Origin: Mesostigma viride
Lineage: Eukaryota; Streptophyta; Mesostigmatophyceae; Mesostigmatales; Mesostigmataceae
Length of the DNA stretch: 23,013 bases
Direction of reading: 5' to 3'
NCBI GenBank assembly: GCA_009746045.1
Contig: RPFO01000739.1
Span: 1 to 23,013 of the forward strand
Position numbers and translations under genes: made by a program. Below are positions 1-8,497 of the stretch, piece by piece. A model generated the notes under the pieces. It was not told the DNA's origin, searched no databases, and saw nothing but the letters and a program-made list of their open reading frames with translations. Position 1 is the stretch's first letter; the number at the start of each line of letters is the position of its first letter.

Positions 1-694
1 TGGATCTGAGCCTGCATAGCCGAGACCGTCGCCGAAAGAGGATCAGGCAAACCCGAAGGGGTAGGCTCCACTGCGACATCCCGGGTCGACCGAGGGGACG
101 ACGGGACCGGAGAGGGAGGGACAGACACCGAGGAGGCGGACGCAGCGCTCGAGGCAGAATAATCTGGAGTATAATGTACCTCGGCTGGGGCGCCCGAAGG
201 GGTAGGACCACTAACCGCTAGTCCCGCCGACTGATCAGCTATCTCCATGAACTCTACGGCCCGTAAAAGGTCGCAGGGGTTCTCGTCTACCTCAGCATCA
301 CCCTCAGCTGGAAGCCAGGGAACACCTCCCGTAGGCAGGTACGGCCCACAGGAGTGGAGAGGTAGGAGAACACACGGCAACACCGGAGAACCGCATCTAT
401 CTGCCCCAAGGCGGGACAGCTGGAACCACACCCCAACAAACAGTGTCCGGCATCGTCGAACCCGTGCAGGACAAGCTGGTGCGGCTCATCAGGGGAAGGA
501 CCATACCACGTGACCCCGAAGAGGGCCGCCCTGACTAAGCTCGCATGTTGGGCCTGAAGGGCCGGCTGCACAACGCCACCCCGGTAACATGATCGCGACA
601 CCCAACGGCCCGGAAGGGCCTCGAAATACAGCTCAGGGTCCGGTAGGGGCAGGGACGGCAGCGGGCTCTCAGCCGGAGGGGTAGGCTCTGTCAT
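1..694 (-). CDS. Extra 3' ORF of the gypsy element, cysteine-containing, unknown function, runs off left edge
   Basis: An ATG at 694 opens a frame to a stop at 287. From about position 335 leftward a second frame, shifted by one base, stays open to the window edge, so one missing base near 310-335 probably splits a single longer ORF. The N-terminal part is Pro/Glu-rich, followed by a possibly globular stretch with about eight cysteines (for example motifs CLLGCGSSC and LRCC). The left part is Ser/Pro/Ala-rich linker-like sequence. I recognise no family. It lies about 75 bases after the integrase stop in the same orientation, where some Metaviridae carry env-like or accessory ORFs, but I see no signal peptide or clear membrane segment. 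Its GC content is visibly higher than that of the neighbouring pol. It could be an accessory ORF, captured host sequence or part of another element. Confidence 0.45.
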
Positions 695-770
695 GACGGC
701 TGCGGAGGGGAGGGGACAACCAACCACCCGTCGACAGCAGACATAACATAAGAGAGGAGAAGGCCTACGA

Positions 771-2297
771 CTAGAGCTTGTGCAGGGTTTTATATTCCTG
801 CAGCAGGCGACTACACCCATCTAGCTCACTCTCCGTATACCAAACCTTATCTACTTCACTACGAGCATACATCCACTTCACTTTATACTGACGCTGGGTA
901 CCGCGGCCCTTTTTGATATCTCGATGGGCCACGATGCTTTCTACTTCGTCTTCTACTTCCCCAGTGTCAGGATTATGCTCTAAAGGGGCAGGCGCTAACT
1001 CCCTGCCAGCGAACGTACTAGGGTGGTACAGTTTAAGCTGGCTCCTATGGAAGGTGTTTGAATGCGTTTGCCAAGAGGTAGGGATATCGACCTTATACAA
1101 GAAATTTCCTACCCTAGACAACACATGGAAGGGTCCTAAGAAGGCAGGCCTAAGTTTGACCTTCAGTTCTGCTTCAAACTTATGAGCAAAACGGCCAACA
1201 CGGGGGCCTTCTACTAATACTAGATCTCCTACTTCTATCTCAGGTGCTCGTCTATCTAAGGAGGCACGCAACCTAGCAAGGTACTTAGCCTGAGCTTTTT
1301 GATACCCTGAGATCGCGTGGTCATGAGCAGTTTTCATTCTATCTAGTAAGGACTGTACACCTTCTACAGTATCTCGGGACACATCATCCTTGTCCCGTAG
1401 AGGACTAGCTAAGAGAGAGGTAGGGGTAAGGGGCTGTCTCCCAGTATCTAAGAAGAAGGGCGTATATCCATGCGCAGCTTGGGGACAATTGTTGAGGGAG
1501 AACTCTACCAAACATAAATAATCCTCCCAATCACTACCCGAGCCATTAACATAGTGCCTAAGCGCTTCTTCTACTACTCTATTAAGACGCTCTACTAAAT
1601 GAGAGGAGGAGGAGTGGTAGGCAGTACCGTAGGTAACCTTGGTACCGATGGCAGCGAAAAACTGCTGCCAAAAATCTGAGGTAAATAATTTATCCTTATC
1701 ACTAATAAACTGCCTACTCAATCCATGATATCTATATACATTATTGAGGTATAGGCGTGCGCAATCACGTGCGGTGAGTTCTAAAGGACACGGCACAAGA
1801 TGGCACATACGAGTAAAACGATCTATGAACACAAGGATTTGGGCATTGCCCCTATCATTCTTTCTAAAAGGTCCTACAAAATCCATCATGATAGAATCCC
1901 AAGGCATGATAGGGTCAGGCAAGGTCCTAGGTTCTGCTATCTGTCCTACATTATTGGGTTTCATTTCCTGGCAAGATTGACAAGTTCTAACATACTCATC
2001 CACATCCTTATAAAGGGAAGGCCAGTAATAAGAGCGGGCTACTAGGTCCCGTACCCGTTTACCACCCTGGTGAGCAGCTAAGTCATGCAACTCAAAGAGC
2101 AAGGAGGAGCGACAGATAGGAGGGACATACAGGCGCCATTGAGGGGGAGAATCTGCTATCTGCACATATAAAAACCCACCTACAAATTTACAAGGGTGCT
2201 TGCCTAATTGTTGGGGATGTGCAGCAATGGCAGCTAATGCTTCCGGCTCAGTGGCCGTAAATCTACTAATAAGGCGTTCAAGATCAGAGGTAGGCAT
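771..2297 (-). CDS. Gypsy integrase with C-terminal chromodomain (pol 3' part)
   Basis: This segment inserts the cDNA copy into the genome. In the 508-codon segment the zinc-binding HHCC module is H71, H76, C106, C109. The catalytic triad is D139 (MMDFVGPF), D200 (FISDKDKLF) and E236 (HLVERLNR), with exactly 35 residues between the second D and the E, as is usual. A GPF motif near residue 388 matches the GPY/F module. Residues about 451-502 (from EVESIVAHR through YKVKW to the LQEY end) form a chromodomain, which in chromoviruses binds modified histone tails and guides insertion into heterochromatin. The first ATG at 2297 is probably not the true start: the frame is open upstream, and one missing base near 2380 (an A4 run on the coding strand) separates it from the RNase H frame. 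No stop falls inside the integrase, and all catalytic residues are present. Confidence 0.93.
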   Translation of the reverse strand: MPTSDLERLISRFTATEPEALAAIAAHPQQLGKHPCKFVGGFLYVQIADSPPQWRLYVPPICRSSLLFELHDLAAHQGGKRVRDLVARSYYWPSLYKDVDEYVRTCQSCQEMKPNNVGQIAEPRTLPDPIMPWDSIMMDFVGPFRKNDRGNAQILVFIDRFTRMCHLVPCPLELTARDCARLYLNNVYRYHGLSRQFISDKDKLFTSDFWQQFFAAIGTKVTYGTAYHSSSSHLVERLNRVVEEALRHYVNGSGSDWEDYLCLVEFSLNNCPQAAHGYTPFFLDTGRQPLTPTSLLASPLRDKDDVSRDTVEGVQSLLDRMKTAHDHAISGYQKAQAKYLARLRASLDRRAPEIEVGDLVLVEGPRVGRFAHKFEAELKVKLRPAFLGPFHVLSRVGNFLYKVDIPTSWQTHSNTFHRSQLKLYHPSTFAGRELAPAPLEHNPDTGEVEDEVESIVAHRDIKKGRGTQRQYKVKWMYARSEVDKVWYTESELDGCSRLLQEYKTLHKL

Positions 2298-2365
2298 CGC
2301 TACAGAAGTATCCAGAACAGGTTTAAAGAGATCTCCTACCGCCTTGCCAAAGAGAAGGGGAGGTC

Positions 2366-3135
2366 CTAGGGGACTACGTTTTCATAAGACTTTCCTGACC
2401 TAGTCGCTATATGGCTAAGCGGTATAGAAATTTTATTTTTCCCCTCCCCCCCCACCGAGGCCACAGGAAGGGCCTCACACGGGAGAGAGAGTCCTACGTG
2501 AGAAAGGAGATCAGGCATGCGAACAGCTGTATGAAAGAGGTAGGCATAGGAATCATCATCAGGTAGTTCACCATAAGGGGTTACACCCATAGTAGTAGGA
2601 ACTAGAGTAATATTGAGAACATCAAGGTCCTCGAAGAAGGAATAGTCTGCACGACGAGAGAGTGCATCTGGTACTATGTTATCTACACCCTTGACATACT
2701 GAAGTTTAAAAGGGGAAAACTGTGCTAAAAATTCCATCCAGCGCGCTTGCCGAGGGGTAAGGTTGGGTTGGGAGAGAAGATGGGTAAGGGGACGATGATC
2801 CGTTTGGATAACTAACCTATAAGGATCTAGCTCACAGGGTTCATTCAGGCAGACATCAAATTGAGCACCTTTAAGGAAGTGCTGCCACGCGTGGCAACAA
2901 TACACCACCGCTAAGAGTTCCTGCTGGTGGACGGGATAGTTACGCTCCGCAGGAAGCATTGTCCTAGAGATATACTCGATTGGCTGTAAGCCCTGACCCT
3001 GATCCTGGAGAAGGACACCCCTATAGCTACTTTGCTAGCATCTGTAGCTACAACAAAGGGTTTAGTAGTATCCGGTAGGATGAGTACAGGAGGGGAAAGG
3101 AGTAGGGATTTTAGCACTGAAAAGCCGACTGACAC
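2366..3135 (-). CDS. Gypsy RNase H domain (pol segment, frame-broken)
   Basis: This domain degrades the RNA strand of the RNA/DNA hybrid during reverse transcription. The acidic residues typical of Ty3/gypsy RNase H are visible: the D of VVATDASK, the E of HQQELLAVV, the D of QTDHRPLTHLL, and the final D of VPDALSRR. It is read in two overlapping frames (3135-2911 and 2959-2366). The break lies near 3018-3021, where the coding strand has four Gs and one more G would restore the frame. A second break at 3120-3123 (T4 on the coding strand) separates it from the RT thumb/connection region. Downstream it leads into integrase after a long G run at about 2445-2454 and an A4 run at about 2380. The domain content is complete, so the breaks are recent or are sequence errors. 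Confidence 0.85.
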
Positions 3136-3219
3136 TCACTACTCCAAACAAAGGGGATATCCTTCTTTAATAAATGATTAATAGGGGCTGCTATAGTTGC
3201 GAAACGCGGGATAAAACGC

Positions 3220-4234
3220 CTATAGTAAGAAGCAATTCCTAGAAACTACGTACACCTTTAACGTCGGTAGGGTAGGCCATTCCTGAATTGACTTAGTTTT
3301 ATCCGGGTCGGTAGCGACCCCGGCATCTGACAGAACGTGCCCTAAAAATGGGACACTCCTACCCGAACGCACTTTAGCACGGCGCGCCCACAAAGAATTT
3401 TCAGCCATGATTTCTAATACTTTCTTTAAATCACGTAGGTGCGTTTCAAAATCAGGAGAATAAATAAGGATATCATCTAAGTAAGCTTGAGCACAAGAAC
3501 GGTCATGCTCAGATAAAGAAACAGAGGAGAAGGAAGGATCCTTTAAATCAGAGGACACTTGAGGAAGGTGAGAATTTCCCATAACAGGTCTAAGCACTTC
3601 ATTCATTAACATTTGGAAAGAGGCAGGAGAGTTACAGAGTCCCATAGCCGCTACTCTAAACTGGTAATGCCAAAAGGGGTAGCAAAGGCGGTTTTATGGC
3701 AATCCTCAGGAGCTATCCGTAACTGCCAAAAACCATCCGCACAATCTAGTACTGTGAAACAGGTAGAACCTTTAACCTTATTAAATATATCATCAATACG
3801 AGGTAGAGGGTATTTAGACTTCACAGTAATATCGTTTAACTTCCTATAATCAGTAACTAGGCGAAACTTGCCATTTGGCTTAGGAACTAACAGGACACCA
3901 GCGAGTAGGGGGAGTTACTAGGCTCTATCAATCCTGCTTCTAATAATGACACTAAAATCTGTTTTAGTTCCTTTAACTCGGTAGGGCCCATTCTATACAT
4001 CGGAGAGTGCGTAGGAACTGCACCGTCCTTGATAACTACACGGTGTAAAACAGAACGAGGAGGAGGATAAGAAGGAGTCTTTTCTTCAAATACTTTTGAG
4101 GAATCTATCACAGCCATGTATCTTACTATTTCATTTTCAGTAAATCCCACTCCTATTGTATCCACTGTATTTACATCTATATCCACACTATTATTAGTGA
4201 TAGGTATCTCTTGTACTTCTAACTGAAGGAACAT
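3220..4234 (-). CDS. Gypsy reverse transcriptase (pol segment, frame-broken)
   Basis: This is an RNA-dependent DNA polymerase. The frame from 4234 gives the usual N-terminal signature (HRVVIKDG..., then ELKELKQIL and GLIEPSNSPYS). A second frame covers roughly 3905-3670 and encodes the VPKPNGKFRLVTDYRKLN and VLDCADGFWQL regions, with the motif A aspartate in LDCAD. A third frame, 3645-3220, encodes MGLCNSPASFQ and the catalytic YLDDILIYS, then FLGHVLS. The breaks lie near 3901-3912, near 3670 and near 3240-3247, and each is repaired by one extra base. All core polymerase motifs are therefore present. It sits between protease and RNase H in the standard gypsy order. Confidence 0.9.
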
Positions 4235-4360
4235 ACATAATAGGTATCCATATTCTTTAGTTCAGAACGTAATTCGTCATTGGACATTAATACTTCAGGT
4301 ATAGGTCTACAGGAGGATCAACAGGTGTAGGAGGAGTAATATCTACCAAGGATAAATTTT

Positions 4361-4831
4361 CTAATCTATAATGACGTTCTGGTACCCAGTAAGAGCTATC
4401 TGGAAACCAAATGACCATAGTATCATAATTAATAGTAATTTATTATCCTGGTGCCAATCTAATCCTAGTAATACATCAGCTGTAGTGATAGGGCCTATAG
4501 TGGCCGTCAGGTTGACCGTACGTCCTTGTATGACCAGGGGAAGGGACACCGTACCCGGGGAATGACTGGTGCGACCGTCAGCATAATGGACAGTGACAGT
4601 TTTTGTGTGAGGGGTAGGGACTAGTCCTAAACGCCTAACTAGGGCCTCGCTCACAAAGGAGCTAGCCGCACCGCTATCTACCAACACAGAGACATTCAAG
4701 AGTTCATCAGCATGCAAGAAGGGGTCTACAACAGTATGAGGGACGGTTAAACCACCATTCAAGAACATAAGAGGACGCACACGTAGTGGTAGGGATGATT
4801 CAGCTCCTACAGAGGTTATAAAAACAGGCAA
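4361..4831 (-). CDS. Gypsy aspartic protease (retropepsin-like, pol 5' part)
   Basis: This protease processes the Gag-Pol polyprotein. The active-site motif is VLVDSGAASSFVS (catalytic D at about residue 52 of the segment), followed about 60 residues later by VLLGLDWH, which is the hydrophobic-hydrophobic-Gly motif that pairs with it in retropepsins. There is no true ATG at the right end: the first codon of the open segment is TTG. The domain was probably reached by continuous translation from gag, because a neighbouring frame (5043-4816) carries the linking sequence. A break near 4825-4835 separates that frame from this one. Breaks near 4430, 4306 and 4230 separate the protease tail from RT. 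Confidence 0.85.
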   Translation of the reverse strand: MPVFITSVGAESSLPLRVRPLMFLNGGLTVPHTVVDPFLHADELLNVSVLVDSGAASSFVSEALVRRLGLVPTPHTKTVTVHYADGRTSHSPGTVSLPLVIQGRTVNLTATIGPITTADVLLGLDWHQDNKLLLIMILWSFGFQIALTGYQNVIID

Positions 4832-4873
4832 GCAAAAATTATATCTGGGGTACTATCTAAGGACCTGTCCAGG

Positions 4874-6619
4874 TTACCCCCGGCTGACAGGCCTACTGTT
4901 CCCCCTCCCCCCCAAATCCATAGGAACGAACCCCGAAGAAGACCCTGGCGGAAAAGCCACTGCTGGAGGGTCACGAGGGATTGAAGAGGGTGCGGGAGCC
5001 TGATTATCATAGGGGAACCCTGGGGATCCTGTCTGCACAGCATTCAGCCTACTAGGGGTAGCTGAAGGAATGCGTCCTGAAGTGGGACGAATAGGAGCAC
5101 GCTGAGGGGTACGAGGAGGGCGAGCGTCGGGATGAGGGGGAGCACCCGAAAGGAACTTGGGGCACTCACGTTTAAGGTGACCTACTTCCTTACAATGATA
5201 GCAGGTAATATGAGAGACATCCAGAGCTGAAAGGTCAGTCACACAGATATCTAATTCTTCTACATAGGAGTTCTCCTCCTCAGGGGTAAGGCTTATATTA
5301 TTAATACGGGAACGGGTAGGAAGAGAAGGTGTGGAGAAGAAATCTGCTACTCGTAAAAGATGCTGACGCACATGCTTGAGGGGCAGGTCAGTAAAACGGT
5401 AGGCAGAGAACTGGCGCTTGACTTCACGCAATAAGGGTCTACTGAGGCCCTGAAGGAAGCGAGCACGTACTTCTGCACCCGACAAATCCCTAATTCGTAC
5501 CATCTGAGCATCAAACTCTTTCATATATTCTTTGAAGGACTTGGTACCCTGCTGCAAGGTGCCAAAGGATAATCTATCCTGCCAATCTGCATCGGGAGGG
5601 ACTAAATGGTTCTCTAAACGCTTGAACAATTCTGCTACAGAGTTTGGGTAGGCATGAGAGGCAAGAGACTCACACTGGATGAGGTTAGCAAGTTCAGGAG
5701 TAATGCAGGTAGTAAGATAATGAGGAACTAGTACAGCATCAGAGAGGCGCCACCTATTGTGGTTCTGCCAGGACTCTGTGTTCTGGGTGAGCAACATAAT
5801 GAAGGTGAAAAACTGTTGAGGGGTAGACTTGACATCCAGCTTAGGAAGGTTGGCAAAGAGGGGAAGAGCAGGAGGCTTAGGGGGATTAGAAGAATCAGTT
5901 TTTCCCATAGGGCCACTATCTTCCACTGCTACATAAGCGGGATAGAAGGAAGGGATAGGAAAAGTCTTGGGTAGGGGTCTAGAGGGAGCCACCGTTTCCG
6001 GATGGTGCCCATAGGAGAAGGGGACAGTATATTGCTCACGAAGAGAGGAATAGGCAAAATGATCATAATTCCTATCATCTAGGGGCATGGTACTGAAATC
6101 ATTATTAACTTCTAAATCAGCCACACGGGTAGGAACCTGGGCAGCCTCATAGGCCGTCTCAGGGTAGGACCAGGAAGCAGGTGGGAAAAAGGGAACTGCA
6201 CTAGGGCGCCCAGAAGGGCCGACAGGGGCCGAGGTACGACCCGTGTTAATAGCAGGCATTGAAGGCACAGGGTGGGAAGGAGGCCTAGGAGCATTGTTAG
6301 TGTGTGAGGACCTGCTGGAGGGGTGAGCCAAGGTTGCAGAAGGGGCAGGGGCCTGGTTCACAACGAAAGAAGGTTCCTCACTAAATCTGACTTGGGAAAT
6401 ACGTTGTTCATAGGTAGGTGGGGTAATTGAGGGACGACGGCGACCACCAGCAACAGGAGAAGGCGGTGAGGTACGCAGAATACCTTGAGGAGTGAGATGG
6501 TGTACCGTTTCCAAGGAGTCCCGTCGGTTACCACGAGTATTGTTATTGTTAATGTTATTAGTAGTATTATTATTATTATTGGTAGGTATAGGCGACATAT
6601 CTCCACCCACTGGATCCAT
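4874..6619 (-). CDS. Gypsy Gag (capsid/nucleocapsid) polyprotein
   Basis: This 581-codon ORF starts at an ATG at 6619 (MDPVGGDMSP). It begins with an Asn-rich run (residues about 13-28), then a long Pro/Ser-rich region. A capsid-like helical region at about residues 265-420 has the retrotransposon-gag character (WQDRLSF, FKEYMKEFDAQM, FLQGLSRPLL). A CCHC zinc knuckle, CYHCKEVGHLKREC, lies at about residue 473 and binds RNA. The tail is Pro-rich. The frame ends at 4874 just after two G runs on the coding strand (G7 and G5). A different frame continues in-register protein toward the protease, so Gag and Pol may be one ORF in the true sequence or be joined by frameshifting. It lies 93 bases downstream of ORF1. 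Confidence 0.9.
   Translation of the reverse strand: MDPVGGDMSPIPTNNNNNTTNNINNNNTRGNRRDSLETVHHLTPQGILRTSPPSPVAGGRRRPSITPPTYEQRISQVRFSEEPSFVVNQAPAPSATLAHPSSRSSHTNNAPRPPSHPVPSMPAINTGRTSAPVGPSGRPSAVPFFPPASWSYPETAYEAAQVPTRVADLEVNNDFSTMPLDDRNYDHFAYSSLREQYTVPFSYGHHPETVAPSRPLPKTFPIPSFYPAYVAVEDSGPMGKTDSSNPPKPPALPLFANLPKLDVKSTPQQFFTFIMLLTQNTESWQNHNRWRLSDAVLVPHYLTTCITPELANLIQCESLASHAYPNSVAELFKRLENHLVPPDADWQDRLSFGTLQQGTKSFKEYMKEFDAQMVRIRDLSGAEVRARFLQGLSRPLLREVKRQFSAYRFTDLPLKHVRQHLLRVADFFSTPSLPTRSRINNISLTPEEENSYVEELDICVTDLSALDVSHITCYHCKEVGHLKRECPKFLSGAPPHPDARPPRTPQRAPIRPTSGRIPSATPSRLNAVQTGSPGFPYDNQAPAPSSIPRDPPAVAFPPGSSSGFVPMDLGGRGNSRPVSRG
5162..5203 (-). other. CCHC zinc-knuckle coding segment in gypsy gag
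   Basis: The segment encodes CYHCKEVGHLKREC, a perfect C-x2-C-x4-H-x4-C nucleocapsid knuckle, and marks the nucleocapsid part of the polyprotein. Confidence 0.95.
6535..6590 (-). repeat. AAT/AAC trinucleotide-rich tract coding poly-Asn in gypsy gag
   Basis: On the plus strand this reads as imperfect (ATT)n with GTT interruptions. On the coding strand it gives an Asn-rich N-terminus of Gag (runs of four to five N). It is low-complexity sequence and likely to vary in length between copies. Confidence 0.8.
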
Positions 6620-6712
6620 CTTTAATTACGTAAAGGAATAGGAATCAAAAGAAGAAAGCAACAAAAGAAAAAGGAAAAACCTTGAAGGTCTGCAGCAGGA
6701 ACAAAATTAAAA

Positions 6713-7105
6713 TCAATCCTTTTTAACAACAGTAATGGATAGGGAACCAAACTCCAAAGTGAGAGGAGTATCTGAAGCAGATGCAGATGCAGCCCGTTTA
6801 GGGGGAGAAGAAGGAGGGGTAGCAAAGACTAGAGCTTCTACTGGAGGGCGACCATGAGGAGTAGGGCGTACATGCAGGCCTAAATCTGTTTGGCTATGAT
6901 CTATAAGGAACTGCTGAGCTTCTTCAAAGGACATAAATTTCTTATACCTAATTACGTTATATTCACGATTCTGAACGATCTTCCTAGCGTCGGACCAAGA
7001 AAGGAAAATGGAGGACCATTGAGGCGTAATCACTACGTAATATTTAGCTAGACTATTATCGCTAGAAGAATGGGAAGGAGCAGTAAAAGATCGCCGTTGG
7101 CTCAT
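6713..7105 (-). CDS. Gypsy ORF1: small protein with RNase H1/viroplasmin-type hybrid-binding domain
   Basis: This 130-codon ORF starts at an ATG at 7105, only about 70 bases after the putative primer site, so it is the first ORF of the element. Residues about 21-70 match the pattern of the N-terminal domain of eukaryotic RNase H1, also found in caulimovirus viroplasmin: KYYVVITPQ, then IFLSWSDARKIV, then IRYKKFMSFEEAQQFL. In RNase H1 this small fold binds RNA/DNA hybrids and double-stranded RNA. The rest is Pro/Ser/Ala-rich and ends in VVKKD. Gag starts 93 bases downstream. I infer a role in handling the RNA/DNA intermediate or packaging, but no catalytic domain is attached. The family assignment is strong by pattern; the function in the element is inference. 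Confidence 0.75.
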   Translation of the reverse strand: MSQRRSFTAPSHSSSDNSLAKYYVVITPQWSSIFLSWSDARKIVQNREYNVIRYKKFMSFEEAQQFLIDHSQTDLGLHVRPTPHGRPPVEALVFATPPSSPPKRAASASASDTPLTLEFGSLSITVVKKD

Positions 7106-7175
7106 GGTAACGCACCTGGTAGATCTTGAGCAGTCAAATGAGGAGAACGAGGAGAAGGCGACTTATCTCGGGTGT

Positions 7176-7189
7176 CTGAAACCGAACCA
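7176..7189 (-). promoter_or_regulatory. Putative primer-binding site of the gypsy element
   Basis: On the minus strand the sequence TGGTTCGGTTTCAG begins with the TGG expected to pair with a tRNA CCA end. It lies three bases after a CA that would end the LTR (position 7193 on the plus strand). I cannot assign the tRNA. The position, just before ORF1, supports the call. Confidence 0.5.
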
Positions 7190-7192
7190 GAT

Positions 7193-8203
7193 TGACGACG
7201 CACGTAGGGACGATGTTTCCAGCGCCAGGTGGTCGTAAGTATCCGGTTTCAAGAATTCTGCGTCCGGCGAAGGGTCGTCTAAATACGAAGCAGGCACGAT
7301 GCAGAAAAAGGGTAATCTACGAGACGCTAGCCGTCTCTCTATCGTCGAACCAAAACCAGCAACTGTCTACGGCAGTAAACCATCTTTCTAAGGAAACAAG
7401 ACGAGGAGCAGGAGCTATATACGAAAGGATTTTCCGCTTCGAGCAGGTCTAACGTCTAGGCAGGGCGTGTCCTGAATCAGGCAGCACTATCCTCCTAGCT
7501 TGACGGCGACCCGCCCATTACCTGTCAAGTACGTGTCGTCTTCTTTTTCCCAGCCGCGGAAGGGTTGATTCAATGACGTATGTTGCAAAGGATCGTCGTC
7601 TCGCTCTCTATCTAAACTACCTCCGAGTCCATTGTTACGCCGCAAGCCTCGGCCGCCACCTCTACCTCTACCTGTCCTGATACTACCTAAACTAGTGAGG
7701 CTGCTTCTATTTACACCCCTAGCGAAAGACGACCGAGACGAACCAGATCTCAATGCATTTACATATGTACTACTGTAATACGCCATAGGCCATTTAATCA
7801 AACCCGTTTACTCCAGGAAAAGAGGAAGGAAACACAACTAAACTGCCGTGACCCAAGCTAATATGTGCTAATTCATTTAACACACGCCGAGTGACCACAC
7901 AAGGAGTGGAACGTGCATAAATGGTCACCAACGGTCCAACAGGCTCGGGCCGACCTGGCCCTCGCCTGCAGAAACACAGAAACACAAGCAGGTGCACAGA
8001 TGCACGCCTGTCCACTACATTCTACAAAAGGATAAGGACCACTAATATAGTACGCGGCGCGGCGCCCAAAGGCACCCACTATACCACAGTACTGTTACGG
8101 GGACAATCATGTCCAAACTAGAACTGCACGTAACCTAGGAACAACCGAGGCCAAGGACCTAATTTACGTCCGTAACTACAACGAATTGTTACGCGACGTA
8201 ACA
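7193..8203 (-). repeat. Putative 5' LTR of the gypsy element (outer end uncertain)
   Basis: The inner edge is set by the CA (minus strand) just before the primer site. It has no long convincing ORF, and a TATATA-like box lies at 7414-7422 on the minus strand, about 200 bases before the LTR end, which is a sensible promoter position. The outer end is guessed at 8203, where the minus strand begins TGTTACG and forms a short palindrome (8187-8203). An alternative outer end is 8105 (TGTCCCCGTAAC on the minus strand). The partner LTR lies outside the window, so neither can be tested. A small minus-strand frame at 7487-7801 with an RG-rich stretch is probably fortuitous. Confidence 0.45.
7414..7422 (-). 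promoter_or_regulatory. TATA-like box in the putative gypsy LTR
   Basis: The minus strand reads GTATATAGC. It lies about 220 bases upstream of the LTR inner edge, where a Pol II start with a short R-U5 would be expected. Confidence 0.35.
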
Positions 8204-8401
8204 AGCAGTACTTCTTTCTACTAGTTTTCCAGTAATAGCTGCTGACATAATAATAGCCAATGACATTTATCGTTTTTTGTTTCATGATTAAATCGCAGTT
8301 TTCTTGTATTGCAAACACTCCTTGTCATTTTGTTTTGGTAGCCGCATGGTCTTCTTTTTAAGCTACATTGAAATGCTACGGTTTGTTGTTTGTGCATGCA
8401 G
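8204..8401. other. Host sequence between the gypsy element and the first ankyrin exon
   Basis: This is AT-richer, T-rich plus-strand sequence that ends in GTGCATGCAG, the acceptor of the first visible ankyrin exon. I see no coding signal in it. It is best read as the right part of an intron (or upstream gene region) into which the gypsy element inserted. Confidence 0.4.
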
Positions 8402-8497
8402 GTGGATGCAGCGCTGATACGTGCGGCGAGCAGCGGCCATTTCGGCATGGTTCGCAAGCTCATTGAGGATGGCGCTAATCCAAATGCCAGGGATCAG
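8402..8497 (+). CDS. Ankyrin-repeat exon A (host gene, internal exon)
   Basis: This 96-nt, phase-0 exon encodes exactly 32 residues, from VDAALIRAASSGHFGM to EDGANPNARDQ. That is one ankyrin unit with the AA-x2-GH turn and the G-A-N/D-x-N hairpin. The acceptor is GTGCATGCAG and the donor is CAG/gtctgt. Ankyrin repeats are protein-interaction scaffolds, and the rest of the protein is not visible, so no specific role can be given. The gene's 5' part must lie left of or within the region occupied by the gypsy insertion, or this is an orphan exon. No start codon or promoter is assigned. Confidence 0.72.

Larger units (their letters stand above)
1..8203 (-). mobile_element. Ty3/gypsy chromovirus-type LTR retrotransposon (3' end beyond window)
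   Basis: Read right to left, the element shows a putative 5' LTR, primer site, ORF1, gag with CCHC knuckle, DSG protease, YLDD reverse transcriptase, RNase H, HHCC and D,D(35)E integrase, and a C-terminal chromodomain. The order PR-RT-RH-IN is that of Ty3/gypsy (Metaviridae), and the chromodomain places it with the chromoviruses. An additional ORF follows the integrase and runs off the left edge, so the 3' LTR is not in the window and the two LTRs cannot be compared. The domains are well conserved, but the frame is broken at about a dozen places, each explained by one missing base (two at the gag-pol G runs). The right boundary is approximate. Confidence 0.88.

Noticed and set aside
7487-7801. 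Minus-strand ORF with an RG-rich stretch in the putative gypsy LTR
   Set aside because: It lies upstream of the primer site within the LTR and has no other protein features; probably chance.
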